DNA of 64,000 nt from contig NZ_CP096200.1 in assembly GCF_023195835.1 (NCBI RefSeq), positions 248,001 through 312,000 of the forward strand, in the 5' to 3' direction. The stretch's first letter is position 1. Each line of letters begins with the position of its first letter. Source of the stretch: Vibrio sinaloensis. GTDB taxonomy: Bacteria > Pseudomonadota > Gammaproteobacteria > Enterobacterales > Vibrionaceae. This document shows positions 53,421-62,827 of the stretch, piece by piece. The position numbers and the translations under genes were made by a program. The notes below the pieces were generated by a model, which saw nothing but the letters and a program-made list of their open reading frames with translations, was not told the DNA's origin and made no database searches.

Positions 53421-55079
53421 ATGGAACGAGAAAGCATGGATTTCGATGTCGTCATCGTCGGAGCTGGACCAGCAGGCTTAAGCGCCGCTTGCCGCTTAGC
53501 GCAACTCAGCCAAGAGCGTGAACAAGAGGTGTCGATTTGCGTGGTCGAGAAGGCCCCCGAAATCGGTGCGCACTCGCTGTCTGGTGCGGTATTTGAGACA
53601 AGAGCCCTGGATGAACTCTTCCCCAGTTGGCGACAACAGGGAGCGCCAGTCACCACTCAAGTCAGCCAAGACAAACTGCTCTACCTGACCAGTGCAGAGC
53701 GGCACATTAAGGTACCGGAGTTTCTTACCCCACTTGCACTACGCAATAACCATGAGCAATACATCGTTAGCCTAAGCCAGCTGTGCCGCTGGTTGGCAAA
53801 ACAAGCCGAAGCGCTGGGTGTGGAGGTATTTGCGGGCTTTCCTGCGCGGGAGATTTATTTTGACAGCAACGGCTCGGTGTGTGGGATTATCACTGCGGAT
53901 ATGGGGCTGGATAAACACGGCGATAAAAAAGGCAACTTTCAACCTGGTGTGCAACTTAACGCCAAGCAAACGCTGTTCGCTGAGGGGGCTCGGGGTCACT
54001 TGGGTAAGCAGCTCATCGCTAAGTACAATCTCGACGCCGATTGCCATGCCCAGCATTACGCACTCGGAATCAAAGAAATCTGGCAACTGCCAAAAGGGGA
54101 TGCTCGATTTGAACCCGGATTGGTGCTGCATGCGACCGGCTGGCCATTGACAGAATCAGCGACCACAGGCGGAAGCTTTCTCTATCATTTTGACGATCAT
54201 CTGGTCGCGGTTGGCCTGATCACTGATCTTAATTACAGCAACCCATATTTAAGCCCATTCGACGAGTTTCAACGCCTCAAACATCACCCTCAATTTAGCC
54301 GTTATTTACAAGGCGCCGAACGCATTGAATATGGGGCAAGGGCACTGGCGAAAGGCGGGCTGTTTTCACTGCCCAAGCAGCAGTTCCCCGGTGGGCTGCT
54401 TATCGGCTGCGATGCTGGCACGCTGAATGCGGCCAAAATCAAAGGCTGCCACTGCGCTATGAAATCAGGGTTACTCGCTGCCGAGGCAACGTTTAACGCA
54501 CTATTAAACAGCAAGCCGGAAGCGAACTACCATCCACTGTTCATAAACTCTTGGCTATATCAAGAGCTGGCCCAGCACCGAAATTTCTCCGGCGCGATTC
54601 ATCAATATGGCTCAGTGTTAGGCGGTGCTATCAGTCTATTTGAACAAAATGTGTGGCAACGCTTAACCCGAACCCAGTCACGTTGGAACATCATCAACTC
54701 ACAACCGGACTATGCAGCACTCCATGAGTTGTCTCGCTGCACGCCGATTGACTACCCTAAGCCCGATGGGGTGTTGAGCTTCGACAAAGCGTCATCGCTC
54801 TATCTTTCAGGCACCTTTCATGAAGAGAACCAGCCCTGCCACTTGCAAGTTGCCAACCAGCGCATTGCACTCACCCACCATATGACTATGTTCAATGAAC
54901 CTAGCCAGCGATACTGCCCTGCTGGGGTGTATGAAGTTATCGAGGTGGACGGTCAGCGCAAACTGCAAATCAATGCACCCAACTGTTTACATTGCAAAGC
55001 GTGCGATATCAAAGACCCTTCGCAAAACATAACTTGGTTGCCACCAGAGGGCGGCGGCCCAAATTATTCATCAATGTAA
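53421..55079 (+). CDS. Electron-transfer flavoprotein:ubiquinone oxidoreductase
   Basis: This is a peripheral inner-membrane flavoprotein that takes electrons from reduced ETF and passes them to ubiquinone. It has 552 residues from the ATG at 53421, with AAAGGTGA upstream; a GTG three codons earlier is the alternative. DFDVVIVGAGPAGLSAACRLA is the N-terminal FAD fold, GAHSLSGAVFE and GGLLIGCDAGTLNAAKIKG are family blocks, and the C-terminal 4Fe-4S ligands lie in YCPAGVYE and NCLHCKACDIKDP. Its last 16 bases overlap the convergent sensor gene. With ETF it implies oxidation of acyl-CoA or similar substrates, though no acyl-CoA dehydrogenase is in the window. Confidence 0.94.
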   Translation: MERESMDFDVVIVGAGPAGLSAACRLAQLSQEREQEVSICVVEKAPEIGAHSLSGAVFETRALDELFPSWRQQGAPVTTQVSQDKLLYLTSAERHIKVPEFLTPLALRNNHEQYIVSLSQLCRWLAKQAEALGVEVFAGFPAREIYFDSNGSVCGIITADMGLDKHGDKKGNFQPGVQLNAKQTLFAEGARGHLGKQLIAKYNLDADCHAQHYALGIKEIWQLPKGDARFEPGLVLHATGWPLTESATTGGSFLYHFDDHLVAVGLITDLNYSNPYLSPFDEFQRLKHHPQFSRYLQGAERIEYGARALAKGGLFSLPKQQFPGGLLIGCDAGTLNAAKIKGCHCAMKSGLLAAEATFNALLNSKPEANYHPLFINSWLYQELAQHRNFSGAIHQYGSVLGGAISLFEQNVWQRLTRTQSRWNIINSQPDYAALHELSRCTPIDYPKPDGVLSFDKASSLYLSGTFHEENQPCHLQVANQRIALTHHMTMFNEPSQRYCPAGVYEVIEVDGQRKLQINAPNCLHCKACDIKDPSQNITWLPPEGGGPNYSSM

Positions 55080-57661
55080 TCTTCGCTGATCCGAACCGGC
55101 CGTGATAAAAAATCTTGCGCGACCTTGCGTTGACAAAGGGTCATCCGCTTTAACACATTGGTCAAGTTTTGCTGCTCTAACAAGGTGAGGTCGGCAATCG
55201 CGAGCAGATCGTTCACTTTACGTAGATCGGTATACTCAATAACTTGATTCATAAAGCGCAAATGCCAAATGTGATCGAAAATATACACCAGCTCTCGGTA
55301 TTGACGAGAATCGAGTTCATTGTGCTCTCGCATCGCCTGCAATCGGGCCATGGTGTTGCTGTGACGAACGTCGAGTTTGAGCGCATACAGTCGACAGAAA
55401 ATCTCCATCGGCCGCAAGCACTCTTTAAGATTCAGTGAGGCCCGGCCGTCGATACGGTCGGTATCGAGCTGCTTTTCATCGGTAAGCGGCACCGAATACG
55501 TCAAACAGTGCTCGGCATAGGTGGTCAAAAACTCCGGGTTGGCTTGTAAAACCTGTTGAATGTGGGCCTGGATATTGTCGACTAGGTTAGCCGCGCCATA
55601 GGTCGAGCGGATATCGAAAAACACATTCAGCTCCAAGATCGAATCTGGCGTCGCCTGTTGAATCCAGTGGCTAAAATTGTCGCACCACTCTTTCTCACTC
55701 AAGCACCACTGATGGTTGGAGGCCATGATTAAGCCTTCACAATAGCTGTAACCGGCTTGGTTGAGCTGCTTACATACTCGCTCGGCGAGGTGCAAAAAGT
55801 AACGACGAATCGACTTTAGATCTTGCTCATCCGGGGTTTCAAATACAATCGCATTGTCTTGATCAGAAAACAGAGTCATATCGTGACGCGCATTGCTACC
55901 AAACGACACAAATGAGAAGGGTACTGGCGGTGGACCAATTTCTTCTATCGTCAGTTCAATGAAACGACAAATTGCCGCATCGTACGTACTGCCGATTAAT
56001 CGGCGCAAATAATCGGGTTTGGTTCCGGCACTGATCATCTCGCGAATCAAGTCGGTCAAGCGATTCAGTGACTCGACCACATGGCTTAGGCTCTCCCCTT
56101 GCTGAATATCGGCGACGATACTGGTACCACTTTTTTGGTAATCAAATGTCGGGTTGACCGAGCCGCCACCCCCACTGTATATCTTGCGCACAATCGGGCG
56201 AAATGAGATCACATGACCAAGTTTTTCCGACAAGAAAATTCTCGAGGTGCTCAGGATAATATCTATCGGGCGGCCACTTTTGGTGACGATTTGTGCTTCA
56301 AATTCAGCCGGCTCTGTTTGATGCATAAACAGCTGCAACAAGTGCTGCAAAACTGGATTATTGCTCGGTAAGTCCGAAAAGAGCTGCTGCCAAATCGAGC
56401 CAGATTTGAGTTCGGTGTCGGTATATCCGAGCAACTGGTGTAAGCGGCTGTTGGAAAACACCACTTTTCCATCTGCCTCGAGAATGTAGCCTTCATTGGA
56501 CGACTCAACCAAGGCACGATAGCGGTTTTTCGCTTCATGCAGCGCCATTTCCGCGCGCTTTTTGCGCTGATCTATCGCTCTCGATTGCACCAACACGTAC
56601 AGCATGACAGCGGTTAAACCTAAGGTAATCCCGACAAAAACACGAAATAGCACCGCTTCGAGCTTATCCACTTCCCTTTGCACATCATCGATATAGACGC
56701 CGGTCCCGACAATCCACTGCCATTCATCGACCCCTTCCACATAGGTTAGCTTGGGCGCGGTAATGTTGGTATCGTCTTTCCACTGCCATTGATACTCAAG
56801 GTAACCTTGCTGCGATGCTTTAACCAAATTGACGATTTCGACAAACATCGGAAACCCAGTACTGTTTTCACTGTCGACGAAATCGGTTAAGTCTTGGTTG
56901 GTTAGATCTTGACGATAAGGGTGCATGATCATTTTCGGCTGCATGTCGGTGATAAAGAAATAGTCTTTATTCTCCGCACCATAGCGCATTGCTTTCACTT
57001 CCATCGCCGCTTTTTGCTGCGCCGCTTCGAGACTCATCACACCGCGCTGCTCTAAGGCAACATAGCTGTCGACAATACTGACCGCGGTCGAGGTGAGCTC
57101 TTTGAGCATCTGTCTTTTTTGCCCCAACATCGACTGCTCAACCAGCGGCAATATCAGATAAATAATGGTGGTGACAAATAGAATGATGGCCATCACCGTA
57201 GGCACAACTAAGCGCCAGCTAAACTGACTGAAAGAGGAACTTGACTCATCGGGAGCGGAACGTAAACCAGCAAAGTAGTCGTGCAACTCATTGGCATCGA
57301 GAACCTCGCTTAAGTCTTGTTGATGATTGGCATCGTGATATTTGGCGGTAAAACTGCCGTTTTCGAAATCGGCTCGCGTTGGGAGGTAGCCGTGGTAATC
57401 ATCACGCACATGCGTTTCAAACACATTTTTGATTTGCTGACTGGTGTATTTGTCGCCGAACTCTTTGATCGCCTCGGCGAGTGCTTCTTTGCAATGACGA
57501 AATCGGCGATGGTCGTATGGGTCATACTCCACACTGCTCTTCATGGTCTGCGCGTGATCTTGGCCTTGATAGTCAAAAAAGCCGTCAATCCAACGATGGA
57601 TCTCTTCGGCGCGAATCCCATACAGCTGCTGAGTGCGTTGTGCGTGCTCTGATATTTTCAT
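55064..57661 (-). CDS. Membrane sensor with Cache, PAS and DUF294 nucleotidyltransferase-like domains
   Basis: This large 865-residue signalling protein has a rare domain order. Residues 1-135 are a soluble helical domain not recognised. A membrane helix lies near 150-170, a periplasmic single-Cache domain at about 180-320 (NKDYFFITDMQPKMIMHPY, WQWIVGTGVYIDDVQ), and a second helix near 335-355. A PAS domain follows at about 370-490 (NEGYILEADGKVVFSNSRLHQLLGY). The C-terminal half is a GlnD/DUF294-type domain with FGSNARHDMTLFSDQDNAIVF, where the Gly-Ser and Asp-x-Asp of nucleotidyltransferases are present. It may modify a protein partner or make a nucleotide in response to a periplasmic ligand. 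No partner gene is adjacent. Confidence 0.8.
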   Translation of the reverse strand: MKISEHAQRTQQLYGIRAEEIHRWIDGFFDYQGQDHAQTMKSSVEYDPYDHRRFRHCKEALAEAIKEFGDKYTSQQIKNVFETHVRDDYHGYLPTRADFENGSFTAKYHDANHQQDLSEVLDANELHDYFAGLRSAPDESSSSFSQFSWRLVVPTVMAIILFVTTIIYLILPLVEQSMLGQKRQMLKELTSTAVSIVDSYVALEQRGVMSLEAAQQKAAMEVKAMRYGAENKDYFFITDMQPKMIMHPYRQDLTNQDLTDFVDSENSTGFPMFVEIVNLVKASQQGYLEYQWQWKDDTNITAPKLTYVEGVDEWQWIVGTGVYIDDVQREVDKLEAVLFRVFVGITLGLTAVMLYVLVQSRAIDQRKKRAEMALHEAKNRYRALVESSNEGYILEADGKVVFSNSRLHQLLGYTDTELKSGSIWQQLFSDLPSNNPVLQHLLQLFMHQTEPAEFEAQIVTKSGRPIDIILSTSRIFLSEKLGHVISFRPIVRKIYSGGGGSVNPTFDYQKSGTSIVADIQQGESLSHVVESLNRLTDLIREMISAGTKPDYLRRLIGSTYDAAICRFIELTIEEIGPPPVPFSFVSFGSNARHDMTLFSDQDNAIVFETPDEQDLKSIRRYFLHLAERVCKQLNQAGYSYCEGLIMASNHQWCLSEKEWCDNFSHWIQQATPDSILELNVFFDIRSTYGAANLVDNIQAHIQQVLQANPEFLTTYAEHCLTYSVPLTDEKQLDTDRIDGRASLNLKECLRPMEIFCRLYALKLDVRHSNTMARLQAMREHNELDSRQYRELVYIFDHIWHLRFMNQVIEYTDLRKVNDLLAIADLTLLEQQNLTNVLKRMTLCQRKVAQDFLSRPVRISEDYIDE

Positions 57662-57885
57662 TCAGTTTTAGTCAATCCAGTCTCATATTGATACTTCACT
57701 CAAAAATGTGCAGTGCGTTGCAATTTTGCTAAAACGCAATCAGCTTGGCTATCGCATCGGCGCGTTCATTAATTCAAGTCAATATTTGCTCACGAGTGCT
57801 TTTCTAGTATGTCGCCAATGTTATTGCTTTGAATTTCAACACATGTGCTGCAATGCACCTGTGTTTTCATCAACGGAGTAAACCC

Positions 57886-58020
57886 ATGTTTTCCTTCTTT
57901 ATCAGTACGATAAAGTGGTTTGGTAACGTCTGGGATGTCGTCTCGTATTGGCTGAAGGTCAGTATACCAAGCGTAATTGGAACACTCATTGACATGGTTC
58001 AACTTCGCTACACAACATAG
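57886..58020 (+). CDS. Tiny single-helix membrane protein upstream of the DUF3360 transporter
   Basis: This is a 44-residue ORF beginning MFSFFISTIKWFGNVWDV. It has an ATG with a good GGAGT ribosome site eight bases upstream. It contains one amphipathic to hydrophobic stretch rich in Trp and Phe and a second short hydrophobic run (SIPSVIGTLIDMV). It ends 9 bp before the DUF3360 transporter start, so the two would be co-translated. It could be a small accessory subunit of that transporter or a leader peptide. It is not a family recognised here; conservation across relatives would settle it. Confidence 0.5.
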   Translation: MFSFFISTIKWFGNVWDVVSYWLKVSIPSVIGTLIDMVQLRYTT

Positions 58021-58029
58021 GACGATTAG

Positions 58030-59490
58030 ATGTCTAATAAAAGTAAAACCTTTTACAGGGACATGCGCCGTAAAGCGCATGAATTTGAGAGCCGAGAAGA
58101 GTTTCTTAACCACGACTTAAAGATCATGAGTTTTCGCCGCTGGGGGATTCATTTACCTTCGCGCGACTACAGTGTCGAACTTGAAGACTTAGTGCCTGCA
58201 TTGGCCGCAACCATAGGTAAAGTGGTGATGGTAACCGCCATGGTCGCGGTGTTTGCGGCGCAGTTTGGCTTGTCGCCAGAGTTTGTTGCAGAGAACGTTC
58301 GCTATGAACTGCTGATCGCAGGTGCGCTGTTTGTTATCCTTTTTTCTGCGATTTTAAATCCAAACTCCAACTTGGCCGGTACGCATGGCCCGATGATCCC
58401 GCTTATCCCGCTGATTGCCGCCGCAGGTGGACACCCACTGGCACTCGGCATCATGGTGTGTATGTTCGGTTTTCTGCTCGCGTACACTAAAGGGGGCTCC
58501 AAACTGATGACGCTCACCGGTGTTGGCGTGCGCGGAGGTTTGCTGATCTACCTTGGTGCGGTTGGTTTGATTAGCCAAATCAACAAAACCGAAGCTTGGG
58601 CTGCCAGTACCGATCAAGGCTATATCTCATTTGCGGTCATTGGTGTCACCGTCGCTGTGTATGCCTACCTGGCTAAAATCAATAAACGTTGGCTGGCGAT
58701 TCCACTTTGCTCACTGATTGCAGGTGTTGTCGCGTATGTCATGGGTGCTGAGTTCGCCTTTACCACTGAGCCCGGCCTACCTCATTTCAGCCCATTCTAC
58801 TGGTGGGGAGAAGACACAGGTTGGCAACTTGGCTGGCCAAATCTAGAGCACTTTATCGCAGTGACACCGTTCGCGTTACTTGCGGTCGCCATGTGGTCGC
58901 CAGACTACCTTGGTCACCGTGTGTTCCAAGAGTTGAACTACCCGAAAGAAGCCAAAGGCGTTCTGATGGACGTGGATGACACCATGATGGTGGCCTCGAT
59001 TCGTCAGGGTATCGGCTCATTCCTTGGCGGTGGTAACCTTGCTTCTTCTTGGGGGACCTATATGATCCCTGCGGCGATTGCAAAACGCCCTATTCCGGGT
59101 GGCGCGTTGCTCACTGGTATTATGTGTATTGCCGCTGCGGTCATTGGTTATCCGATGGACTTAGCGATGTGGGAACCGGTACTGCGCGTGGCGTTGATTG
59201 TCGGTGTGTTCTTGCCGCTACTTGAAGCCGGTATGCAGATGATCCACAAGCATAAGGACTCTCTCAGTGCGGGCATCTGTATCTTCGCCTGTGCGTTTGT
59301 CAACCCAGTATTCGGCTGGGCGACCACTATGCTGCTCGATAACATGGGCCTAATTGGCGACCACGAACGCGCTAAAGAGCTCTCAGCGAAAGACAAATAC
59401 CTGATCCCAGGTTTGGCATTCGTCATTTGTGTAGGCTCACTCGCATTGGTGGGTCAATTGCCGGGCATTCCCGCACTGATCGGCCACTAA
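58030..59490 (+). CDS. DUF3360-family membrane transporter
   Basis: This 486-residue polytopic protein has about 12 hydrophobic segments after a soluble N-terminus of roughly 55 residues with a charged, Arg-rich stretch. The mid-region NPNSNLAGTHGPMIPLIPLIAAAGGHPLAL and the later GSFLGGGNLASSWGTYMIPAAIAKRPIPGG resemble nucleobase/sulfate-type carrier folds (the UraA-SulP group), and the whole matches what is remembered of DUF3360 proteins common in Vibrio. The substrate is unknown. A tiny membrane ORF lies directly upstream and a terminator follows. Confidence 0.8.
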   Translation: MSNKSKTFYRDMRRKAHEFESREEFLNHDLKIMSFRRWGIHLPSRDYSVELEDLVPALAATIGKVVMVTAMVAVFAAQFGLSPEFVAENVRYELLIAGALFVILFSAILNPNSNLAGTHGPMIPLIPLIAAAGGHPLALGIMVCMFGFLLAYTKGGSKLMTLTGVGVRGGLLIYLGAVGLISQINKTEAWAASTDQGYISFAVIGVTVAVYAYLAKINKRWLAIPLCSLIAGVVAYVMGAEFAFTTEPGLPHFSPFYWWGEDTGWQLGWPNLEHFIAVTPFALLAVAMWSPDYLGHRVFQELNYPKEAKGVLMDVDDTMMVASIRQGIGSFLGGGNLASSWGTYMIPAAIAKRPIPGGALLTGIMCIAAAVIGYPMDLAMWEPVLRVALIVGVFLPLLEAGMQMIHKHKDSLSAGICIFACAFVNPVFGWATTMLLDNMGLIGDHERAKELSAKDKYLIPGLAFVICVGSLALVGQLPGIPALIGH

Positions 59491-59802
59491 TCTCTATTTG
59501 GGCGCAGCGCAAGGCTGTGCCCTTCCCCCTCTTTATTGTTTATTTTTCGTTCGAAACCACCCTATTTGTCTCATCCATTTTCTTCACCTGCTCTCCCAGC
59601 TAATCGATAACCCACACCTATTCCAGCAACAAGCTATTAACATCGATTCAATTAGTTTCAATTAAGTTGAAAAAGAGATTCCAATCACATTTTATTCGGT
59701 TATAATTCGCGCCCATTGCGCTTAATGTTGATAAACGCAAACTAAATTTGATGAAATCGCCAGTTAACCTATCCTCGCCAGCGGGGAAAAACGAGAAGAA
59801 CA
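59491..59802. other. Intergenic region upstream of the OFA transporter
   Basis: This 312-bp gap begins with the terminator of the DUF3360 gene and then has an AT-rich stretch. TATAAT at 59701-59706 with TTCCAA 16 bp upstream is the likely promoter of the MFS gene at 59803. No further element is recognised. Confidence 0.5.
59500..59530 (+). terminator. Rho-independent terminator of the DUF3360 gene
   Basis: GGGCGCAGC pairs with GCTGTGCCC (9 bp including one G-U), followed by a pyrimidine-rich tract. Confidence 0.7.
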
Positions 59803-61035
59803 ATGAGCAAGATTGATAAAGCAATGCGCATCCTGCTAGCAGGATTTTGTATCAACCTTTGTCTTGGCATCCTGTATGCTTGGAGTGTGTTTAACAAAGC
59901 ATTAGTCACCGAGTCTGGCTGGAGCGCTGCTGAAGCGTCTGCGCCATATGCGACTGCAACTATTACTTTCTCTATCTGTCTTCTGGTTGCCGGTATCCTC
60001 CAAGACCGCATGGGCCCACGCCTAATCCTTATCTTGGGTACAGTGCTAACTGGCCTAGGGATGATTGCTTCTGGTTTTGTCAACTCGCCACTAATGCTAA
60101 ACATTACCTTTGGTGTGATCACTGGTGCAGGTATTGGTTTTGGATACGCCTGTCTTTCGCCTTCGGCGATGAAATGGTTCCACGCCTCGAAAAAAGGCAT
60201 GGTTAACGGCATTATCGCAGCAGGTTTTGGTCTAGCCGCGATTTACTTAGCTCCTGTGACTTCTGCACTGATCGACAGCATGGGCATCCAAACCAGCTTC
60301 CTAGTGCTTGGTGTTGCTATTCTTGCTATCGCTGTTCCTCTGGCAGCAACCATCAGCAACCCGCCTGCGGGTTACACGCCAGCTGAACCTAAAGTAAAAC
60401 AAGGTCAAGCACCGAAGGTTGTAAAGAAGTCTGACGACCTCACTTGGAAAGCGATGCTTAAAACGCCACAGTTCTACTCTCTATGGATCATGTACGCGTT
60501 CGCCGCTTCTGTTGGTCTTATGATCATCGGTAACATCACCACTATCGCCAGCGTTCAAGCGAACCTACCAAACGCGGTTTATCTAGCGTCTATCCTCGCG
60601 GTATTTAACTCTGGTGGCCGTGTTGCTGCGGGTATGCTTGCAGACAAGATCGGTGGCGTACGTACTCTTCTTCTGGCGTTCGTTCTACAGGGCATCAACA
60701 TGGTGCTGTTCGCAACGTTTAAGACTGAATTCACGCTGATTATTGGTACAGCAATCGCAGCGGTAGGTTACGGCACATTGCTCGCGGTATTCCCAACCTT
60801 AACCGCTGAGTTCTACGGTTTGAAAAACTACGGCACCAACTACGGCGTGCTGTACACAGCATGGGGTATCGGTGGTGCAATTGGTGCGGCGGTTGTTGGC
60901 TACTCAATGACTAACGGCGAAGGCTACACGCTGGCTTACACTATCTCTGCGGCGATGATGGCGGTTTGTATTGTTCTTGCTTTCATCACCAAACCGATGA
61001 CAGAAGCGAAGATTGCTCAGCTAAAGCATGCTTAA
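59803..61035 (+). CDS. MFS transporter, oxalate/formate antiporter (OFA) family
   Basis: This major-facilitator carrier has 410 residues and 12 membrane helices in two bundles, with a central soluble loop near residues 190-215. Family features include FCINLCLGILYAWSVFNKAL, LLVAGILQDRMGPRLILILG between helices 2 and 3, and GIGFGYACLSPSAMKWFHASKKGMVNGI. It resembles E. coli YhjX, a member linked to pyruvate, and the OxlT group, so a small carboxylate antiport is likely. It is monocistronic and its codon use is highly biased, suggesting strong expression. Confidence 0.87.
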   Translation: MSKIDKAMRILLAGFCINLCLGILYAWSVFNKALVTESGWSAAEASAPYATATITFSICLLVAGILQDRMGPRLILILGTVLTGLGMIASGFVNSPLMLNITFGVITGAGIGFGYACLSPSAMKWFHASKKGMVNGIIAAGFGLAAIYLAPVTSALIDSMGIQTSFLVLGVAILAIAVPLAATISNPPAGYTPAEPKVKQGQAPKVVKKSDDLTWKAMLKTPQFYSLWIMYAFAASVGLMIIGNITTIASVQANLPNAVYLASILAVFNSGGRVAAGMLADKIGGVRTLLLAFVLQGINMVLFATFKTEFTLIIGTAIAAVGYGTLLAVFPTLTAEFYGLKNYGTNYGVLYTAWGIGGAIGAAVVGYSMTNGEGYTLAYTISAAMMAVCIVLAFITKPMTEAKIAQLKHA

Positions 61036-61055
61036 TCTGTTGATTTAATGCTATA

Positions 61056-61085
61056 AAGGCTTAACCTTAAGGTTAGGCCTTTTTT
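61056..61085 (+). terminator. Rho-independent terminator of the OFA transporter gene
   Basis: AAGGCTTAACC pairs with GGTTAGGCCTT (11 bp with one G-U) around a TTAA loop, followed by T6. Confidence 0.88.
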
Positions 61086-61098
61086 GTATCTAGTGACT

Positions 61099-62709
61099 AT
61101 GTCTGAGCCAATCGAACTCGCCGCCGACTACTATCTAAACAACTTTAAAAAGCTCACCAACCACGCCGAAGAATGGTACTCCGATCTGCTCTCTAGCGAC
61201 GAGCAAGATTGGCTAGAGCGTTTTAATGGACTCAATCACGCCGCCCAATGCTTGTTGGTACGTTTGCTTTCGCGCAAAGGTCACTGGTTTCGCTCCGACA
61301 AACTTGAGTATAAAGAAATCCCTCAACTAGCAGCGGCGCTGGAACAGCTAGAGCAGGAGGGGATGGTCACCCTTAACCCGACGATCAGCACGCTCCTGCT
61401 GGCACAGCAGCTTTTGACCAAACCAGAGTTGCTGACACTGTTTGAACTTAGCCATAAGTCGTGGCGCAAAGATCAACTCATCGAACAGTTACCAGACACC
61501 GCTTTTGCTGACTTCGACCGACTGCCGTTTGATGTGATAGAGCTGCTCCACCCGCATGTCATCAAGCTGCTGCTGGCACTGTTTTTCGCCAATACTCATC
61601 AAGACCTCAGCCAGTTTGTGTTAGACGAACTTGGATTGCATCAATTTGAGCGATACCAACTCAGTCAGGCTCGGCGCTTCTTTGCTGATCGAGAGCAGGT
61701 CAATCAGCTGTTACAGCTGTCTGAACTGCAAAGCTTGTACCTAGAGAGTGACCGTAAAGATGCTCAGTCGCTCTATACTCTGCTCGCCCAAATGCCTGCT
61801 GCGGTTGAGCACCCGTATGTCGAGCGAAAGCGACAACACTTGATCAACGATATGGCCCGCGATCTCGAGCGATTGAAGTGCTATGAACAAAGTTTGCATT
61901 GGTTTAAACAGACAAGGCTTCCGCCTTCGCGTGAACGCCAGGCGCGCATTTACGATGCACTTGATCAGTTGGAGCTAATGAGTGACGTTGTCACCAACAT
62001 GACAACTCAGCCACATGACCTCGCCGAGCAAGAAGTCGCTGCCAAGCTTGATCAGCGTCTGCGGCGTAAGCAAGGTATTCGCGTACCCAGAGTGCAGAAA
62101 CCACAAGTTGTGACACAGCACCTGGAGCTGGATTTAACTCAACAGCGGGTTGAAATGGCGGTGAAAAGCCACTTTGAATCACTCGGTTATCAGGTCTACT
62201 ATCTAGAAAATCTATTACTCAATGGGCTGTTTGGCCTTGCCTATTGGCAGGCAATTTTCGCCCCTGTCGAAGGCGCTTTCCTTAATCGATATCAATATCG
62301 CCCGCTCGACCTCTATCATGCGGACTTTTGCTCTAAGCGCCAACCACTGCTGGAGCAAATCGAAACCCACCTTGCTCGACATGGCTATGCACAACTCAAA
62401 CAAACCTATAGCGAAAAGCAAGGCATCAACAATCCTTTCATCCATTGGGGATTGATTGAACTTGATCTACTCGAACAATGTGAGCAACACATACCGATAA
62501 GCGACCTCCTCGCCCTATTTAAAGTATTACTAAGCGACATCAAACTGTTTCGTAGCGGAATGCCAGACCTGATATTGTTCCAAGATGGCCACTATCGCTG
62601 GCTGGAAGTAAAAGGCCCTGGCGATAAGGTTCAGGATAACCAGTGGCGCTGGTTTGCGCAGTTCAAACAGCTCAACATCCCTTTTTCTGTCGCCTACGTC
62701 AATCATTAG
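61099..62709 (+). CDS. VRR-NUC domain nuclease (bacterial FAN1-like)
   Basis: This is a probable structure-specific DNA nuclease. The start is set at MSEPIELAADYYLNNFKKL (536 aa); a TTG five codons earlier lies in the preceding terminator. The N-terminal 90 residues hold a helical domain with RLLSRKGHWFRSDKLEYKEI, as in FAN1 relatives. The middle is helical repeat. The C-terminal VRR-NUC nuclease domain carries FRSGMPDLILFQDGHYRWLEVKGPGD, giving the PD-(D/E)xK-type catalytic Asp, Glu and Lys. Human FAN1 repairs DNA crosslinks; bacterial members are less studied. There is no operon partner. Confidence 0.85.
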   Translation: MSEPIELAADYYLNNFKKLTNHAEEWYSDLLSSDEQDWLERFNGLNHAAQCLLVRLLSRKGHWFRSDKLEYKEIPQLAAALEQLEQEGMVTLNPTISTLLLAQQLLTKPELLTLFELSHKSWRKDQLIEQLPDTAFADFDRLPFDVIELLHPHVIKLLLALFFANTHQDLSQFVLDELGLHQFERYQLSQARRFFADREQVNQLLQLSELQSLYLESDRKDAQSLYTLLAQMPAAVEHPYVERKRQHLINDMARDLERLKCYEQSLHWFKQTRLPPSRERQARIYDALDQLELMSDVVTNMTTQPHDLAEQEVAAKLDQRLRRKQGIRVPRVQKPQVVTQHLELDLTQQRVEMAVKSHFESLGYQVYYLENLLLNGLFGLAYWQAIFAPVEGAFLNRYQYRPLDLYHADFCSKRQPLLEQIETHLARHGYAQLKQTYSEKQGINNPFIHWGLIELDLLEQCEQHIPISDLLALFKVLLSDIKLFRSGMPDLILFQDGHYRWLEVKGPGDKVQDNQWRWFAQFKQLNIPFSVAYVNH

Positions 62710-62827
62710 CATCAGAGTAAACGACAGCCAATGGACAAGGCTTTCTTCTTTTTAACAAGGTTTTATTTGATCATCTTCGCACCTTCTGCTGCAATTAGCC
62801 CATTGTGTGCAGAATGAAACTAGGCGT

